Source: a virus
Strand: one strand, 5' to 3'
Virus record (IMG/VR): IMGVR_UViG_3300001450_000049
Span: 17,541 to 55,164 of that record
Length of the DNA stretch: 37,624 nt
Below the pieces are notes generated by a model. The model saw only the letters and a list, made by a program, of their open reading frames with translations. It was not told where the DNA came from and did no database searches. The position numbers and the translations under genes are program-made. Below are positions 22,107 to 29,989 of this stretch, one piece after another; positions within the stretch are counted from its first letter, which is position 1; every line of letters begins with the position of its first letter.

Positions 22107-23331
22107 TGAAATAAAAAATGAAATTGAAAAAGCGGCAGAACTGCTAGGGATGACCCTAGACGAAGGGATGATGAAGTTCGAGGAGATATGCTCCAAGAAC
22201 AACATCAATCCTGTAACCGAGTCTTTATTGGCTCGTAGTCTATGGAGACAATTCTTTAGTAATTCTAGAAATGCACTAAAGAGACAACAGACACAACCAA
22301 GTACTACCCAAGGTAGCAACAGTCTATACAAGAAAGCGTTTGGTTTCTTTGTATCGTTAAATGATGCAATAGATATGTCTGCACGTAGTCGTGAAAGACT
22401 AACTAATGAATATATTAGAGACAGTGATATGACTTACTCTCTAGGAAGAGTTGCTATCTTTACCGAAGATGGTGATGGTTACGAAGCACGAATGATGCGT
22501 GACGGTGAAGAAGTTGTTAAGACAATGAGTAAATTACCTGATAACAATGTAGAAGTTGACAGTGGTAGATTTATTGTTCCACTAGATTCTCGTCAAGGTG
22601 ATTGGAATAAGAACTACGGTAAACCACAACCCAAAGAAGAGTACCAAAGAAAGGGAGTCTTTGTAGGTGAAGTGGATGGTAAAAGAGGTAAGTACTTCTT
22701 CTCATATAAGAAAGAAGCATCGAAAGATTTTGCACCAAAGACCTTTGAGTTTATTCATTGTGATGTAATACCTAACTCTAACCGAGAAGATATGATACAC
22801 GGAGGAGCAAAAACAACTCTAGAATCTCTAGTATACAATGCAGACCTATCAGATGATTCAGAAATGAAGAGAGATGTATCTACAATAAAGATACAAGATG
22901 TAATCATGGAATATTGTGAGGGTAATTATAGTCCTCTAATTGACCTTGATAGATATCATCAACTTTCAATGAACAAAGCAAATTGGGATGACAAGTTTGT
23001 GTTTACAGATGGAACTGTTAACAGCATCAATGCTACCCCTACATCTAATGGGAATAGGATTCTTAATCTAGATGACTTGAATACTGACTTTGACTTTGAT
23101 AACGAAGGATGGAGCGGAACCACTTGTTGGATTCCACCTCATCTAGAAATCAATTTTGGAATTGGTTCTGAGGTAATAGTTGTAGGTAGAACTTCTCAAG
23201 GCACAGACCAAGAAGGTAACATGAGACCTTCAAGTATTAATGCAACTGGATTATATGTAATCAATAGTCGTGGCGGTAGTCCCGAACAAGTTGATTATGT
23301 AGAGGAATCCGAAGACTGGTTCTTTGACTGA
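22093..23331 (+). CDS. Putative single-stranded DNA-binding protein
   Basis: 412 residues (an ATG at 22099 is equally possible after GGAGGAAAATGAAA). An N-terminal helical region (ELLGMTLDEGMMKFEEI) is followed by strand-rich regions compatible with OB folds (GVFVGEVDGKRGKYFFSYKK, GSEVIVVGRTSQGTDQEG). The C-terminus is acidic and aromatic (EESEDWFFD), like the acidic tips of SSB proteins. It lies between RFC and the recombinase/PCNA genes, the expected place for an SSB/RPA. Family assignment is by context and pattern, not by a diagnostic motif. Confidence 0.5.
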   Translation: MKMNDEIKNEIEKAAELLGMTLDEGMMKFEEICSKNNINPVTESLLARSLWRQFFSNSRNALKRQQTQPSTTQGSNSLYKKAFGFFVSLNDAIDMSARSRERLTNEYIRDSDMTYSLGRVAIFTEDGDGYEARMMRDGEEVVKTMSKLPDNNVEVDSGRFIVPLDSRQGDWNKNYGKPQPKEEYQRKGVFVGEVDGKRGKYFFSYKKEASKDFAPKTFEFIHCDVIPNSNREDMIHGGAKTTLESLVYNADLSDDSEMKRDVSTIKIQDVIMEYCEGNYSPLIDLDRYHQLSMNKANWDDKFVFTDGTVNSINATPTSNGNRILNLDDLNTDFDFDNEGWSGTTCWIPPHLEINFGIGSEVIVVGRTSQGTDQEGNMRPSSINATGLYVINSRGGSPEQVDYVEESEDWFFD

Positions 23332-23341
23332 GGTGTTAAGG

Positions 23342-23614
23342 ATGGAATACAGTATGGATACTGATTCCAATGGAGGTCTCGTTATTCATGGGAGAAGTTA
23401 TGCTTTTTCTATGGATGACGTAGACTTCCTAACTTGGAAACACAATCCCGATACAGATGATTATTGGGTTAAGTTTCACTTTGAATCTAAAGATGTAAGA
23501 GTGAAAATATGTTTAGATAATTTCAATGTTCTATTGAGAGCATGGAAAGGAATAGAATTTATTCCTGATAACTATAAAAATGGTGATAAATATGGGTTGG
23601 ACAGACAACGATAA
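23342..23614 (+). CDS. Small hypothetical protein
   Basis: 90 residues from the ATG at 23342, supported by GAGGTG six bases upstream. Strand-rich (YSMDTDSNGGLVIHG, DYWVKFHFESKDVRVKI), unknown family. Overlaps the Sak4-like gene by 23 nt. Confidence 0.55.
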   Translation: MEYSMDTDSNGGLVIHGRSYAFSMDDVDFLTWKHNPDTDDYWVKFHFESKDVRVKICLDNFNVLLRAWKGIEFIPDNYKNGDKYGLDRQR

Positions 23615-24455
23615 AACAAAAGCAGTAACGACGAACGAATCTGATAAGGGGCAATATGCACTTCGAAAGAAGGCTATGCTTCAACGGATTAAGGAATCAC
23701 AGGAGAACAATGAATCATTCCTGTGTCTTGGTATTTGGGGCGAACCTAAATCAGCAAAGTCTGCAACAGCATTAGACATGCTAACAGACGAAGACATAAA
23801 GAATGACAAACATGTTCTAGTGTTTGATTTCGATAATAGAGCAATAGATGTTAAGCGTAACCATTATGGTAACAATGAGAATCTAATTGTCTACAATCCT
23901 ATTGTTAGGAAAGAAGGCAGTTTAGTTGACTTTGATGAAACTATGAGTAATGCAAGAGCATTCTATGCTTTAGCAAAAGAGTATCTTGCAGAAGATAAAC
24001 TGAAAGCAGTAATTGTAGACGGTGCAGATAAACTATTGACAGACGTGTGTGAAACGTATATGCGTGAGAAACACAATATGGATGCTGACACAGTAATAAA
24101 ACAACCTCCATATGTTTGGGGAGATAGAAACACACCCTACAAGAACTTCTTGCATAAGCAAATATTAGAAATGCCTTGTCATAGAATTGTCATTGCACAT
24201 TCTAAAGATAAGTATGCAGGAAACCCTAATCCTGTTGGCGTTGAGGCTAATTGGCATTCAACAACAGAAGATGTTTTCACTGCTACAATTCGTATGCAGA
24301 GAGATGTTAGACAGAAGGGTGCGGTATATACTGCTATAATAGAAGCAAGTGCTAGAAAACCTGAGATGATTGGACAAAGAATTAAAGTTCTAAGTATCAA
24401 TGATGGAACAGTAACATGGAACGGTTTACCGGAAATTAAAGCCGGAGAACTTTGA
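23592..24455 (+). CDS. Sak4-like RecA-fold ATPase
   Basis: 287 residues from the ATG at 23592 (GGTGATAAAT upstream). Walker A is GEPKSAKS (50-57) in LCLGIWGEPKSAKSATAL; HVLVFDFDNRAID follows; KAVIVDGADKLLTD is the Walker B strand; RIVIAHSKDKY is the sensor-like strand. This matches the phage Sak4 group of short RecA/RadA-like proteins used for single-strand annealing or recombination next to SSB genes. It lacks the N-terminal helix-hairpin-helix of archaeal RadA. It precedes PCNA and follows the SSB candidate. Confidence 0.75.
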   Translation: MGWTDNDKTKAVTTNESDKGQYALRKKAMLQRIKESQENNESFLCLGIWGEPKSAKSATALDMLTDEDIKNDKHVLVFDFDNRAIDVKRNHYGNNENLIVYNPIVRKEGSLVDFDETMSNARAFYALAKEYLAEDKLKAVIVDGADKLLTDVCETYMREKHNMDADTVIKQPPYVWGDRNTPYKNFLHKQILEMPCHRIVIAHSKDKYAGNPNPVGVEANWHSTTEDVFTATIRMQRDVRQKGAVYTAIIEASARKPEMIGQRIKVLSINDGTVTWNGLPEIKAGEL

Positions 24456-24464
24456 ACGTAACGT

Positions 24465-24502
24465 AGAAGTGGTTGGGGGGAAACCCCTAGCCCTTCTGCC
24501 TT
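24465..24502 (+). terminator. Hairpin with T-run in the PCNA leader
   Basis: AGAAG (24465-24469) pairs with CTTCT (24493-24497), enclosing GGGG-AAA-CCCC (24477-24487); then GCCTTTTT. It lies 17 nt upstream of the PCNA ATG and after the Sak4-like stop. It could end or attenuate the upstream transcript, or regulate PCNA translation. Confidence 0.6.
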
Positions 24503-24518
24503 TTTAGGAGGAATAAGA

Positions 24519-25289
24519 ATGATAATAGAAATGAACAACAAAACACTAACAAACGCACTAGAAGATGTATGGATGAAAGGAAAGTATCACAATGGAGAGT
24601 CAGCAAAGAATAGTCAATTGACAAACTACGCTTTATTAGAACTACTTGATGATAATGAAATGCATCTATACAATGCCGACAATCAAACAATCTGTCGTGT
24701 ATCTGTACCTGTAATAAGGCAAACAGAATCAATGGATGAAACTAACATGGTAGTTGTCGAAATAGATAAGATGCTTAAGTATCTTAAGACTTTCACAGGA
24801 GACACTGTTCTGTTAAATGCACAGGACTTCATACTCATACAAGATGATGGAGGAGGGAAGAAAGCCAGTCTTCCATTAGTAGTAGAACATCCTAATGCAA
24901 GTATGATTGCAAGAATACATGGGTGGAATATATCTAATGAAGAACCCAAGTTTAGTGCAGTAACATTTGAAACAATTATAACTACTGGGTCTAATGTACT
25001 TACTGATGCAATCAAAACTTGTGATGTAATTAACAATGCAAAGTATCTATTTAATACAGATGGAGAAACATTGCATATCTCTAGTAGAAAGACTGACATC
25101 GATAAGGTTGATGTTCAAGTATCGACGTTATCTATAACAGGAGAACCCGCAACCGTAGAAGTTACTGGGCAGTTTCACAAGTTCTTTCGCGGCACTGTAC
25201 CTGTAACTATTTACTTGAAAGATGAGTCTCCTGTTATTTGGCAGGGAACAGACAGATTGTTAATCAAAGCCCCATATATTACACGGTGA
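24519..25289 (+). CDS. pcn: Sliding clamp, PCNA-like
   Basis: 256 residues, the usual PCNA length. Two similar halves; typical features are the first strand and helix MNNKTLTNALEDVW, the middle segment TDAIKTCDVINNAKYLFNTDG (equivalent of the second-domain helix with following strands), and the C-terminal strand VTIYLKDESPVIWQGTDRLLIKAPYI, like the PCNA ending that contacts PIP peptides. Encircles DNA as a trimer and tethers polymerase, ligase and nucleases. AGGAGGAATAAGA is a strong ribosome site; the preceding hairpin separates it from the upstream gene. Directly followed by PolB. Confidence 0.82.
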   Translation: MIIEMNNKTLTNALEDVWMKGKYHNGESAKNSQLTNYALLELLDDNEMHLYNADNQTICRVSVPVIRQTESMDETNMVVVEIDKMLKYLKTFTGDTVLLNAQDFILIQDDGGGKKASLPLVVEHPNASMIARIHGWNISNEEPKFSAVTFETIITTGSNVLTDAIKTCDVINNAKYLFNTDGETLHISSRKTDIDKVDVQVSTLSITGEPATVEVTGQFHKFFRGTVPVTIYLKDESPVIWQGTDRLLIKAPYITR

Positions 25290-25294
25290 TTATA

Positions 25295-26968
25295 ATGATA
25301 ATATCAAACACAGACGATGGAATTTTACTTCGTTGGAGAGATGAGGACGAGAACAGACAAGAAAGGAACGTACCTTTTTCGGAGTTCTCTCCTTACTTCT
25401 TTGTGAAGGCATCTTGTGGATTCAACGATTCAAGAATTAAGATTCGCGATGGTTCTTATAATCAACAAAAGTCAATATTTGTATCTGTCTATTGTCATGA
25501 AGGAGATTGGTTTAATCTAAATGGTGAGAAACTAATCAAAATTACATGGGAAACTTTTCGAACTCGATTTACTAAGGCTAATAAAATGAAAAACAAAATA
25601 AGGTCTCACTTTGATAACATGGGTATTCAAACTTATGAAGCAGACGTAAGACACCATTATCGATATGCAGTAGATAAAATATCTGAAATGCCGCAATACC
25701 GAATGAGAAAATGGTATTGGGATATGGAATGGATGCAAGGAGGAGAATACGATGGAGCAATTACTTGTATTTGTTTATACGATAACTATGACGACGAGTA
25801 TTACACACTTACTTGGAAACCAAATACTAATGAATCTGAAAAGACAATATTAGAACGATTCGTATTAATGATTAATGAGAAAGACCCTGATATGTTAATC
25901 TCATGGTTTGGGTGGAAGTTCGATGTACCAAAACTAATTCAAAGATTACATGCTAATGATATAGACCCTAGATTAATATCTCCTATTCAACAAGTAGATG
26001 GTGTCTCTTGGTCTATTAAAGAAGCAAGTAGATATCTAAACACTAAACAGATAGAAAACTACTCACCTATTGGTCAACCAATAAAAGGTAGAATCTGTGT
26101 ACCTTTAGATTTAGCATTTGAACGACAGTGGAACGATGCTCAACGCGGTACTCTACCATCATTATCCTTAGACTATGTATCTGAATATGTATTAGGTGAA
26201 AATAAACTAGTCAGTGAAAAGTTTCCTGATAAGAACGAATTCTTTAGAAGGGGTTGGTTAGAAGACAGTGAAACATATTTAGAATATGCACTGAAAGATG
26301 TAGAGTTAATTAAGAAGATAGACGATGAGAACCACACAACTGAGGCAATCATCTCTTTACAACTTTTACTAAAAGCACCATTCGATGCTTGCTTCTATGC
26401 AAGTAACATGGGTGGAATTTATTTCATGCGTAATGCCTCATGGAAAGCCCCTACTGGAAAGAAAGGAGATAGGGTAGACTATGATGGGGCAATGGTATAT
26501 GACCCTCTTAGTGAAGGGACAAATGGATTACATTTTGGTGTAGCGGCTTTTGATTATGCACAACTGTATCCATCTATGATAATTGCTAGAAACATATCAT
26601 GGGAAACAAAATCAACTAATGTAACTGAACTAGGTGTAAACATAGCAACACCCAAGGACTTCTCAGAGATTAAAAGTAAACAGATGTTATATTACAAAAC
26701 GGACAAGTTAGGATTACTCCCTAGGTCAGTGATTGAATTAAAAGACTTAAGAAACAAATACAAAAAACAAATGAAAGAAAGTGAAAGTAAAAGTGAATAT
26801 GTTAAATGGAACAACAACCAATTGGCCGTCAAAAGATTGATGGCGAGTTTCTACGGGATAATTGCATTCCAAGGATTCGGTTGGGCAGATGTAGATTTAG
26901 CCGCTAGTATTACTGCTAGTGCTAGAGAAGCAATCAGAGCCGCCGCTTTTAAAGTGAGGGAATTATAA
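25295..26968 (+). CDS. polB: Family B DNA polymerase, N-terminal part (exonuclease, motifs A and B)
   Basis: 557 residues from the ATG at 25295 (GGTGATTATA upstream; longer frames overlap PCNA). Proofreading exonuclease: Exo I WYWDMEW, Exo II LISWFGWKFDVPK, Exo III YALKDVELI. Polymerase motif A AFDYAQLYPSMI with the first catalytic Asp, and motif B KRLMASFYGIIAF. It stops after ASAREAIRAAAFKVREL, just before the place of motif C, which is encoded separately at 27257-28153. Split PolB enzymes occur in some methanogens, but at other sites. The two pieces presumably assemble into one enzyme. Confidence 0.93.
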   Translation: MIISNTDDGILLRWRDEDENRQERNVPFSEFSPYFFVKASCGFNDSRIKIRDGSYNQQKSIFVSVYCHEGDWFNLNGEKLIKITWETFRTRFTKANKMKNKIRSHFDNMGIQTYEADVRHHYRYAVDKISEMPQYRMRKWYWDMEWMQGGEYDGAITCICLYDNYDDEYYTLTWKPNTNESEKTILERFVLMINEKDPDMLISWFGWKFDVPKLIQRLHANDIDPRLISPIQQVDGVSWSIKEASRYLNTKQIENYSPIGQPIKGRICVPLDLAFERQWNDAQRGTLPSLSLDYVSEYVLGENKLVSEKFPDKNEFFRRGWLEDSETYLEYALKDVELIKKIDDENHTTEAIISLQLLLKAPFDACFYASNMGGIYFMRNASWKAPTGKKGDRVDYDGAMVYDPLSEGTNGLHFGVAAFDYAQLYPSMIIARNISWETKSTNVTELGVNIATPKDFSEIKSKQMLYYKTDKLGLLPRSVIELKDLRNKYKKQMKESESKSEYVKWNNNQLAVKRLMASFYGIIAFQGFGWADVDLAASITASAREAIRAAAFKVREL

Positions 26969-27054
26969 TGAGAAATAGAAGACAATGTAGATGGTGTGGT
27001 AAAATAAACCCATTTGGATTTGATAGGCGGTTTAAATGTGGTGATTGTAAATGA
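26968..27054 (+). CDS. Zinc-ribbon microprotein inside the split PolB
   Basis: 28 residues, CRWCGK and CGDC knuckles with basic residues (FDRRFK). Starts in a TAATG overlap with the PolB N-part stop. It and the next gene occupy the PolB split. Confidence 0.5.
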   Translation: MRNRRQCRWCGKINPFGFDRRFKCGDCK

Positions 27055-27260
27055 GTCCCATAGAAACGGCTAACATTAATATTTCAAGTACAGAATTTGA
27101 AGAAAGTGAAGACTTAACTCCCTTTCAAGTGAGAAAAAACATAGTTTTACTTCTATATGGAGATTTAAAGACGGTTTCAAGACATGTAGGTAAATTTCTT
27201 GTCGGGATTGTGTTTATTTATGGTTTATTTTCTATATTACAGGATGTGAACTTAATATGA
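27051..27260 (+). CDS. Single-membrane-helix protein inside the split PolB
   Basis: 69 residues: an acidic soluble N-terminus and one hydrophobic helix (VGKFLVGIVFIYGLFSIL) near the C-terminus. ATGA overlaps with both neighbours. No endonuclease motif is seen, so it does not by itself explain the split as a homing event. Confidence 0.55.
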   Translation: MSPIETANINISSTEFEESEDLTPFQVRKNIVLLLYGDLKTVSRHVGKFLVGIVFIYGLFSILQDVNLI

Positions 27261-28153
27261 AGGTAGTATATGGTCATACTGATTCTATTTATGTAGATAT
27301 TGAAGACAATAGTATAGAAACAGCAAAAAAAATAGTAGATATACTGAATGAACACGTTCGGAAGTTGTTTCCTAATGTACTAGGTCTAGAAGAACATCCT
27401 GTTACACTAGAATTTGAAAAATACTTCAAAACATTAGGAGTAGGAGCAACTAAAAATAGAAATGCAGGATTAATAATTTGGAAAGACGATAAACACTTAG
27501 AAGAAGAAGAGTTTACTATGACTGGCTTCACTGCGAAGAGAGTATCTAATACCAAATTAGCAAAAGACGTTCAATTAACTGTTCTAAATATGTGGATTCA
27601 AAATACACCTGAAAAAGAGATAGTAGATTATCTAAATAACATGTATAATTCTGTACTACACGGAGAAATACCTATTTCTGACATACTCAAAAGAAGTAGA
27701 TATCGTGAAGAACGGTTTCAAGTTGTATGTAATACTTGCAAACAAACAAACAGTATGTTTGATTTAATAGAAGAAACTTGTTGTGGTGCGCCTAAATCAT
27801 ATCAAACCATTGGCGGTAAAAGACCAACAATAGGTTCAGGAATAGAAGGAGTATTATTCAGTAGAAGTATTGGTTATCAACCGATAGATGATTCTTTCTT
27901 ATTCTTACGGATAAGAAATTGTAATCAAACCTATCTTAACCCTATTATAGATAAGATGGTTGTTCCTAATTATGTTTCATTTTTACTTGAATCAGATTTC
28001 ACAGAAGGTAAACTACTGAATTTTACTCCTGATTGGCAACACTATGCTGATTCAGTGGTTAAAAAAGCAGAGCCAGTGTTTAGAGCAATGGGTTGGGATT
28101 TAAAACAAATAACAAACGACAGAAATCAAATGAGGTTAGATGAATGGTTCTAA
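27257..28153 (+). CDS. polB: Family B DNA polymerase, C-terminal part (motif C, thumb, PIP box)
   Basis: 298 residues opening MKVVYGHTDSIYVDI. This is motif C (YGDTDS) with the first Asp replaced by His; the second Asp, the main metal ligand in characterised family B enzymes, is kept. FTMTGFTAKRVSNTKLAKDV is the KxxxxR-type palm/thumb segment. A cysteine insert (CNTCKQTNS...CCGAPK) could bind zinc. The last residues NQMRLDEWF form a good PCNA-interacting peptide (QxxLxxWF). Starts in an ATGA overlap. With the N-part the enzyme totals about 855 residues, a normal archaeal PolB size. Confidence 0.9.
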   Translation: MKVVYGHTDSIYVDIEDNSIETAKKIVDILNEHVRKLFPNVLGLEEHPVTLEFEKYFKTLGVGATKNRNAGLIIWKDDKHLEEEEFTMTGFTAKRVSNTKLAKDVQLTVLNMWIQNTPEKEIVDYLNNMYNSVLHGEIPISDILKRSRYREERFQVVCNTCKQTNSMFDLIEETCCGAPKSYQTIGGKRPTIGSGIEGVLFSRSIGYQPIDDSFLFLRIRNCNQTYLNPIIDKMVVPNYVSFLLESDFTEGKLLNFTPDWQHYADSVVKKAEPVFRAMGWDLKQITNDRNQMRLDEWF

Positions 28154-28578
28154 AGTCACTTTACAACAGTCTATCATGGACTAATAAGAGAAGAGTAGAT
28201 AATATAAAACGACTTACATCTTCTTTTTCAGTATGGATTACAGGATGGCTTTCTTTTTATAAAAAAGAAATTAAGTCTGATGTTGGTAAAGTTAAAACAA
28301 AACTATCATCTAGTAAAAATAAAACAGTACCAGTTAGACGCGATAAAAAACAAGTAATATTCTTCGATTCCAAACAATATATTGGGTTGACTTATGATAA
28401 GGGTGTAATCACACTCATATCAAAACCTTCTGAAAATTTAGTCGAAGAAGCAAAAAAAATAAACACTACTGTTGTTGAATTTCAACAGCATGGTAAAGAT
28501 TGTACATGTATTGACTGCATGAATATCTTTATGCGAGAATTAACAAACGAAATGTCACAGAGGAATAAAAATGAGTAG
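28144..28578 (+). CDS. Hypothetical protein with CxCxxC motif
   Basis: 144 residues. Basic N-terminal half (SWTNKRRVDNIKRL, KNKTVPVRRDKKQVIFF), a strand-rich middle (YIGLTYDKGVITLIS), and a C-terminal HGKDCTCIDCMNIFM cysteine cluster. Perhaps DNA-associated. Overlaps the PolB stop by 10 nt and the next gene by 8 nt. Confidence 0.58.
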   Translation: MVLKSLYNSLSWTNKRRVDNIKRLTSSFSVWITGWLSFYKKEIKSDVGKVKTKLSSSKNKTVPVRRDKKQVIFFDSKQYIGLTYDKGVITLISKPSENLVEEAKKINTTVVEFQQHGKDCTCIDCMNIFMRELTNEMSQRNKNE

Positions 28579-29461
28579 AAGAAGTAGTAACACAAATGAA
28601 TACACGTATCAATGGAATCCTGAAACATATGGAGATGAAACATACCCGATATTAAAAATATCTAAATCATCTCTTGGTTCGTTTCAGTGGTGTCCAAAAA
28701 GATATGAATTCCAGTACAAGGAAAGACTACCGATTGAACAAACAGAAGTTATGATGAAAGGTAGTATCATACATAACTCTAGAGAAGCATTTTTCAATGC
28801 CTTTGATGTAAAGAAAGCAGAAGGATTATCCTATAATGAATTAGTAAACTATTGTCTAAGTCTACATCCTATTGATGATTATACTGAAATGTATGAGGCA
28901 ATGTCTATTTTTGAAGCAAATAGATTTATTGAAGCAGTAGAAGAACAGTCTACTGACCAATTTCTTCCTGTGATTAATGAAGTAATGTTGGATGCAAAGA
29001 TTACTATTAGTAAAGATGAAAACCCTAAGTATCCATTAACTAGAGATTACACTGTACACTTACAAGGAATAATAGATAGAATGTTCAAACAAGATGGGGA
29101 CAAATACATACCCATGGAATTGAAAACAGGAGGTTGGAAAGACTGGAAAATGACCATGATGAGAAAAGAAATGGCCTTCTATAAGATACTGTTTGAACAT
29201 ACTCCTAATGATAAACTAATAGAAATGGGATTAGACCCTGAGATACCAATATCACATTGGGCTTGGTATTATCCTGCGGCAAACCATATTTATGTTGAAC
29301 CTGCAAAGAAAAGCAGTATTACTGCTGTTAGAAAAGGTATTGCAGAAATGATACATTCATATGAATCGGGAATATTTCGTACTAAGTATTTTGCAAAGAC
29401 CTGTTCTAATTGCAGTTTCTTTGGTATTTGTGATGCCGCTAATACAGAGAGTTGGTTTTAA
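28571..29461 (+). CDS. Cas4/RecB-like PD-(D/E)XK exonuclease with Fe-S cluster
   Basis: 296 residues. ISKSSLGSFQWCPKRYEFQY is the N-terminal segment with the first cluster cysteine; GSIIHNSREAFF carries the His; LQGIIDRMF and IPMELKTGG give the catalytic Asp and Glu-x-Lys; KEMAFYKILF is the QxxxY-like helix; and C-x2-C-x5-C (CSNCSFFGIC) completes a 4Fe-4S site as in Cas4 and AddB. Likely resects DNA ends for recombination or processes replication intermediates. The final residues NTESWF may be a weak PIP motif. GAGGAATAAAA precedes the ATG. Confidence 0.85.
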   Translation: MSRRSSNTNEYTYQWNPETYGDETYPILKISKSSLGSFQWCPKRYEFQYKERLPIEQTEVMMKGSIIHNSREAFFNAFDVKKAEGLSYNELVNYCLSLHPIDDYTEMYEAMSIFEANRFIEAVEEQSTDQFLPVINEVMLDAKITISKDENPKYPLTRDYTVHLQGIIDRMFKQDGDKYIPMELKTGGWKDWKMTMMRKEMAFYKILFEHTPNDKLIEMGLDPEIPISHWAWYYPAANHIYVEPAKKSSITAVRKGIAEMIHSYESGIFRTKYFAKTCSNCSFFGICDAANTESWF

Positions 29462-29553
29462 TGAAGAGTAGTTGGACAATTAAAATGATATATATTATAG
29501 GAAAAATATCTACTACCATTAGTAGATTTAATAGTAATAGGTGGAGAAAATGA
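29461..29553 (+). CDS. Short basic peptide
   Basis: 30 residues, MKSSWTIKMIYIIGKIST..., hydrophobic then basic. TAATG overlap with the nuclease stop. Plausible but unproven. Confidence 0.35.
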   Translation: MKSSWTIKMIYIIGKISTTISRFNSNRWRK

Positions 29554-29609
29554 AGTGGAAAGAATACTTTAGAAGAAAGAAAGAATACAAAGAGAGGAAT
29601 AAAAAATGA
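29550..29609 (+). CDS. Very short Lys/Arg-rich peptide
   Basis: 19 residues (MKWKEYFRRKKEYKERNKK) with GGTGGAG upstream and ATGA overlaps on both sides. Possibly a translational relay; the coding segment includes the next gene's GAGG site. Confidence 0.28.
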   Translation: MKWKEYFRRKKEYKERNKK

Positions 29610-29989
29610 AAGATAAAGTAGGAAAAATATTAAGTTCTAGAGAATGGACGTTTGCAGATTTAACTAATATGAGGCAACTGGTAAAAGATTTTTCAGAAGA
29701 GATATATACACAATTAGACTCTAAGGAGAAATTATCTATTGTATGGGAAGAAGAAATATTTCAAAAAACTATTAAATTTGGAAATTTCTTTCAGAACCTA
29801 GTAATAGAGCAAATACAATTACAAGTAGCAAGTACATTACAAGAACAATTACTCAAAGCAAATGTAAACTTTAGTAATAATAAAAATAAGGAGGATAATA
29901 TAAATGAAAATACCAAGAGAAGTGTGGGCAGGAAGTCATCTAAAAAACGCACCACAAATGAAAAGATTAGTAGTGCAGAAGAAGAGTGA
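29606..29989 (+). CDS. Helical protein with basic tail, overlapping the primase
   Basis: 127 residues. Mainly helical (WTFADLTNMRQLVKDFS), with a Lys/Arg/Ser-rich tail (RSVGRKSSKKRTTNEK). Its last 86 nt overlap the primase gene in another frame, unusually long for this genome; the primase ribosome site lies inside it. Unknown function, perhaps a primase accessory. Confidence 0.5.
   Translation: MKDKVGKILSSREWTFADLTNMRQLVKDFSEEIYTQLDSKEKLSIVWEEEIFQKTIKFGNFFQNLVIEQIQLQVASTLQEQLLKANVNFSNNKNKEDNINENTKRSVGRKSSKKRTTNEKISSAEEE

Noticed and set aside
26968-27260. Intein or homing endonuclease in the PolB gap
   Set aside because: The gap genes encode a zinc microprotein and a membrane-helix protein; no splice-junction residues (Cys/Ser, His-Asn) or endonuclease motifs are visible.
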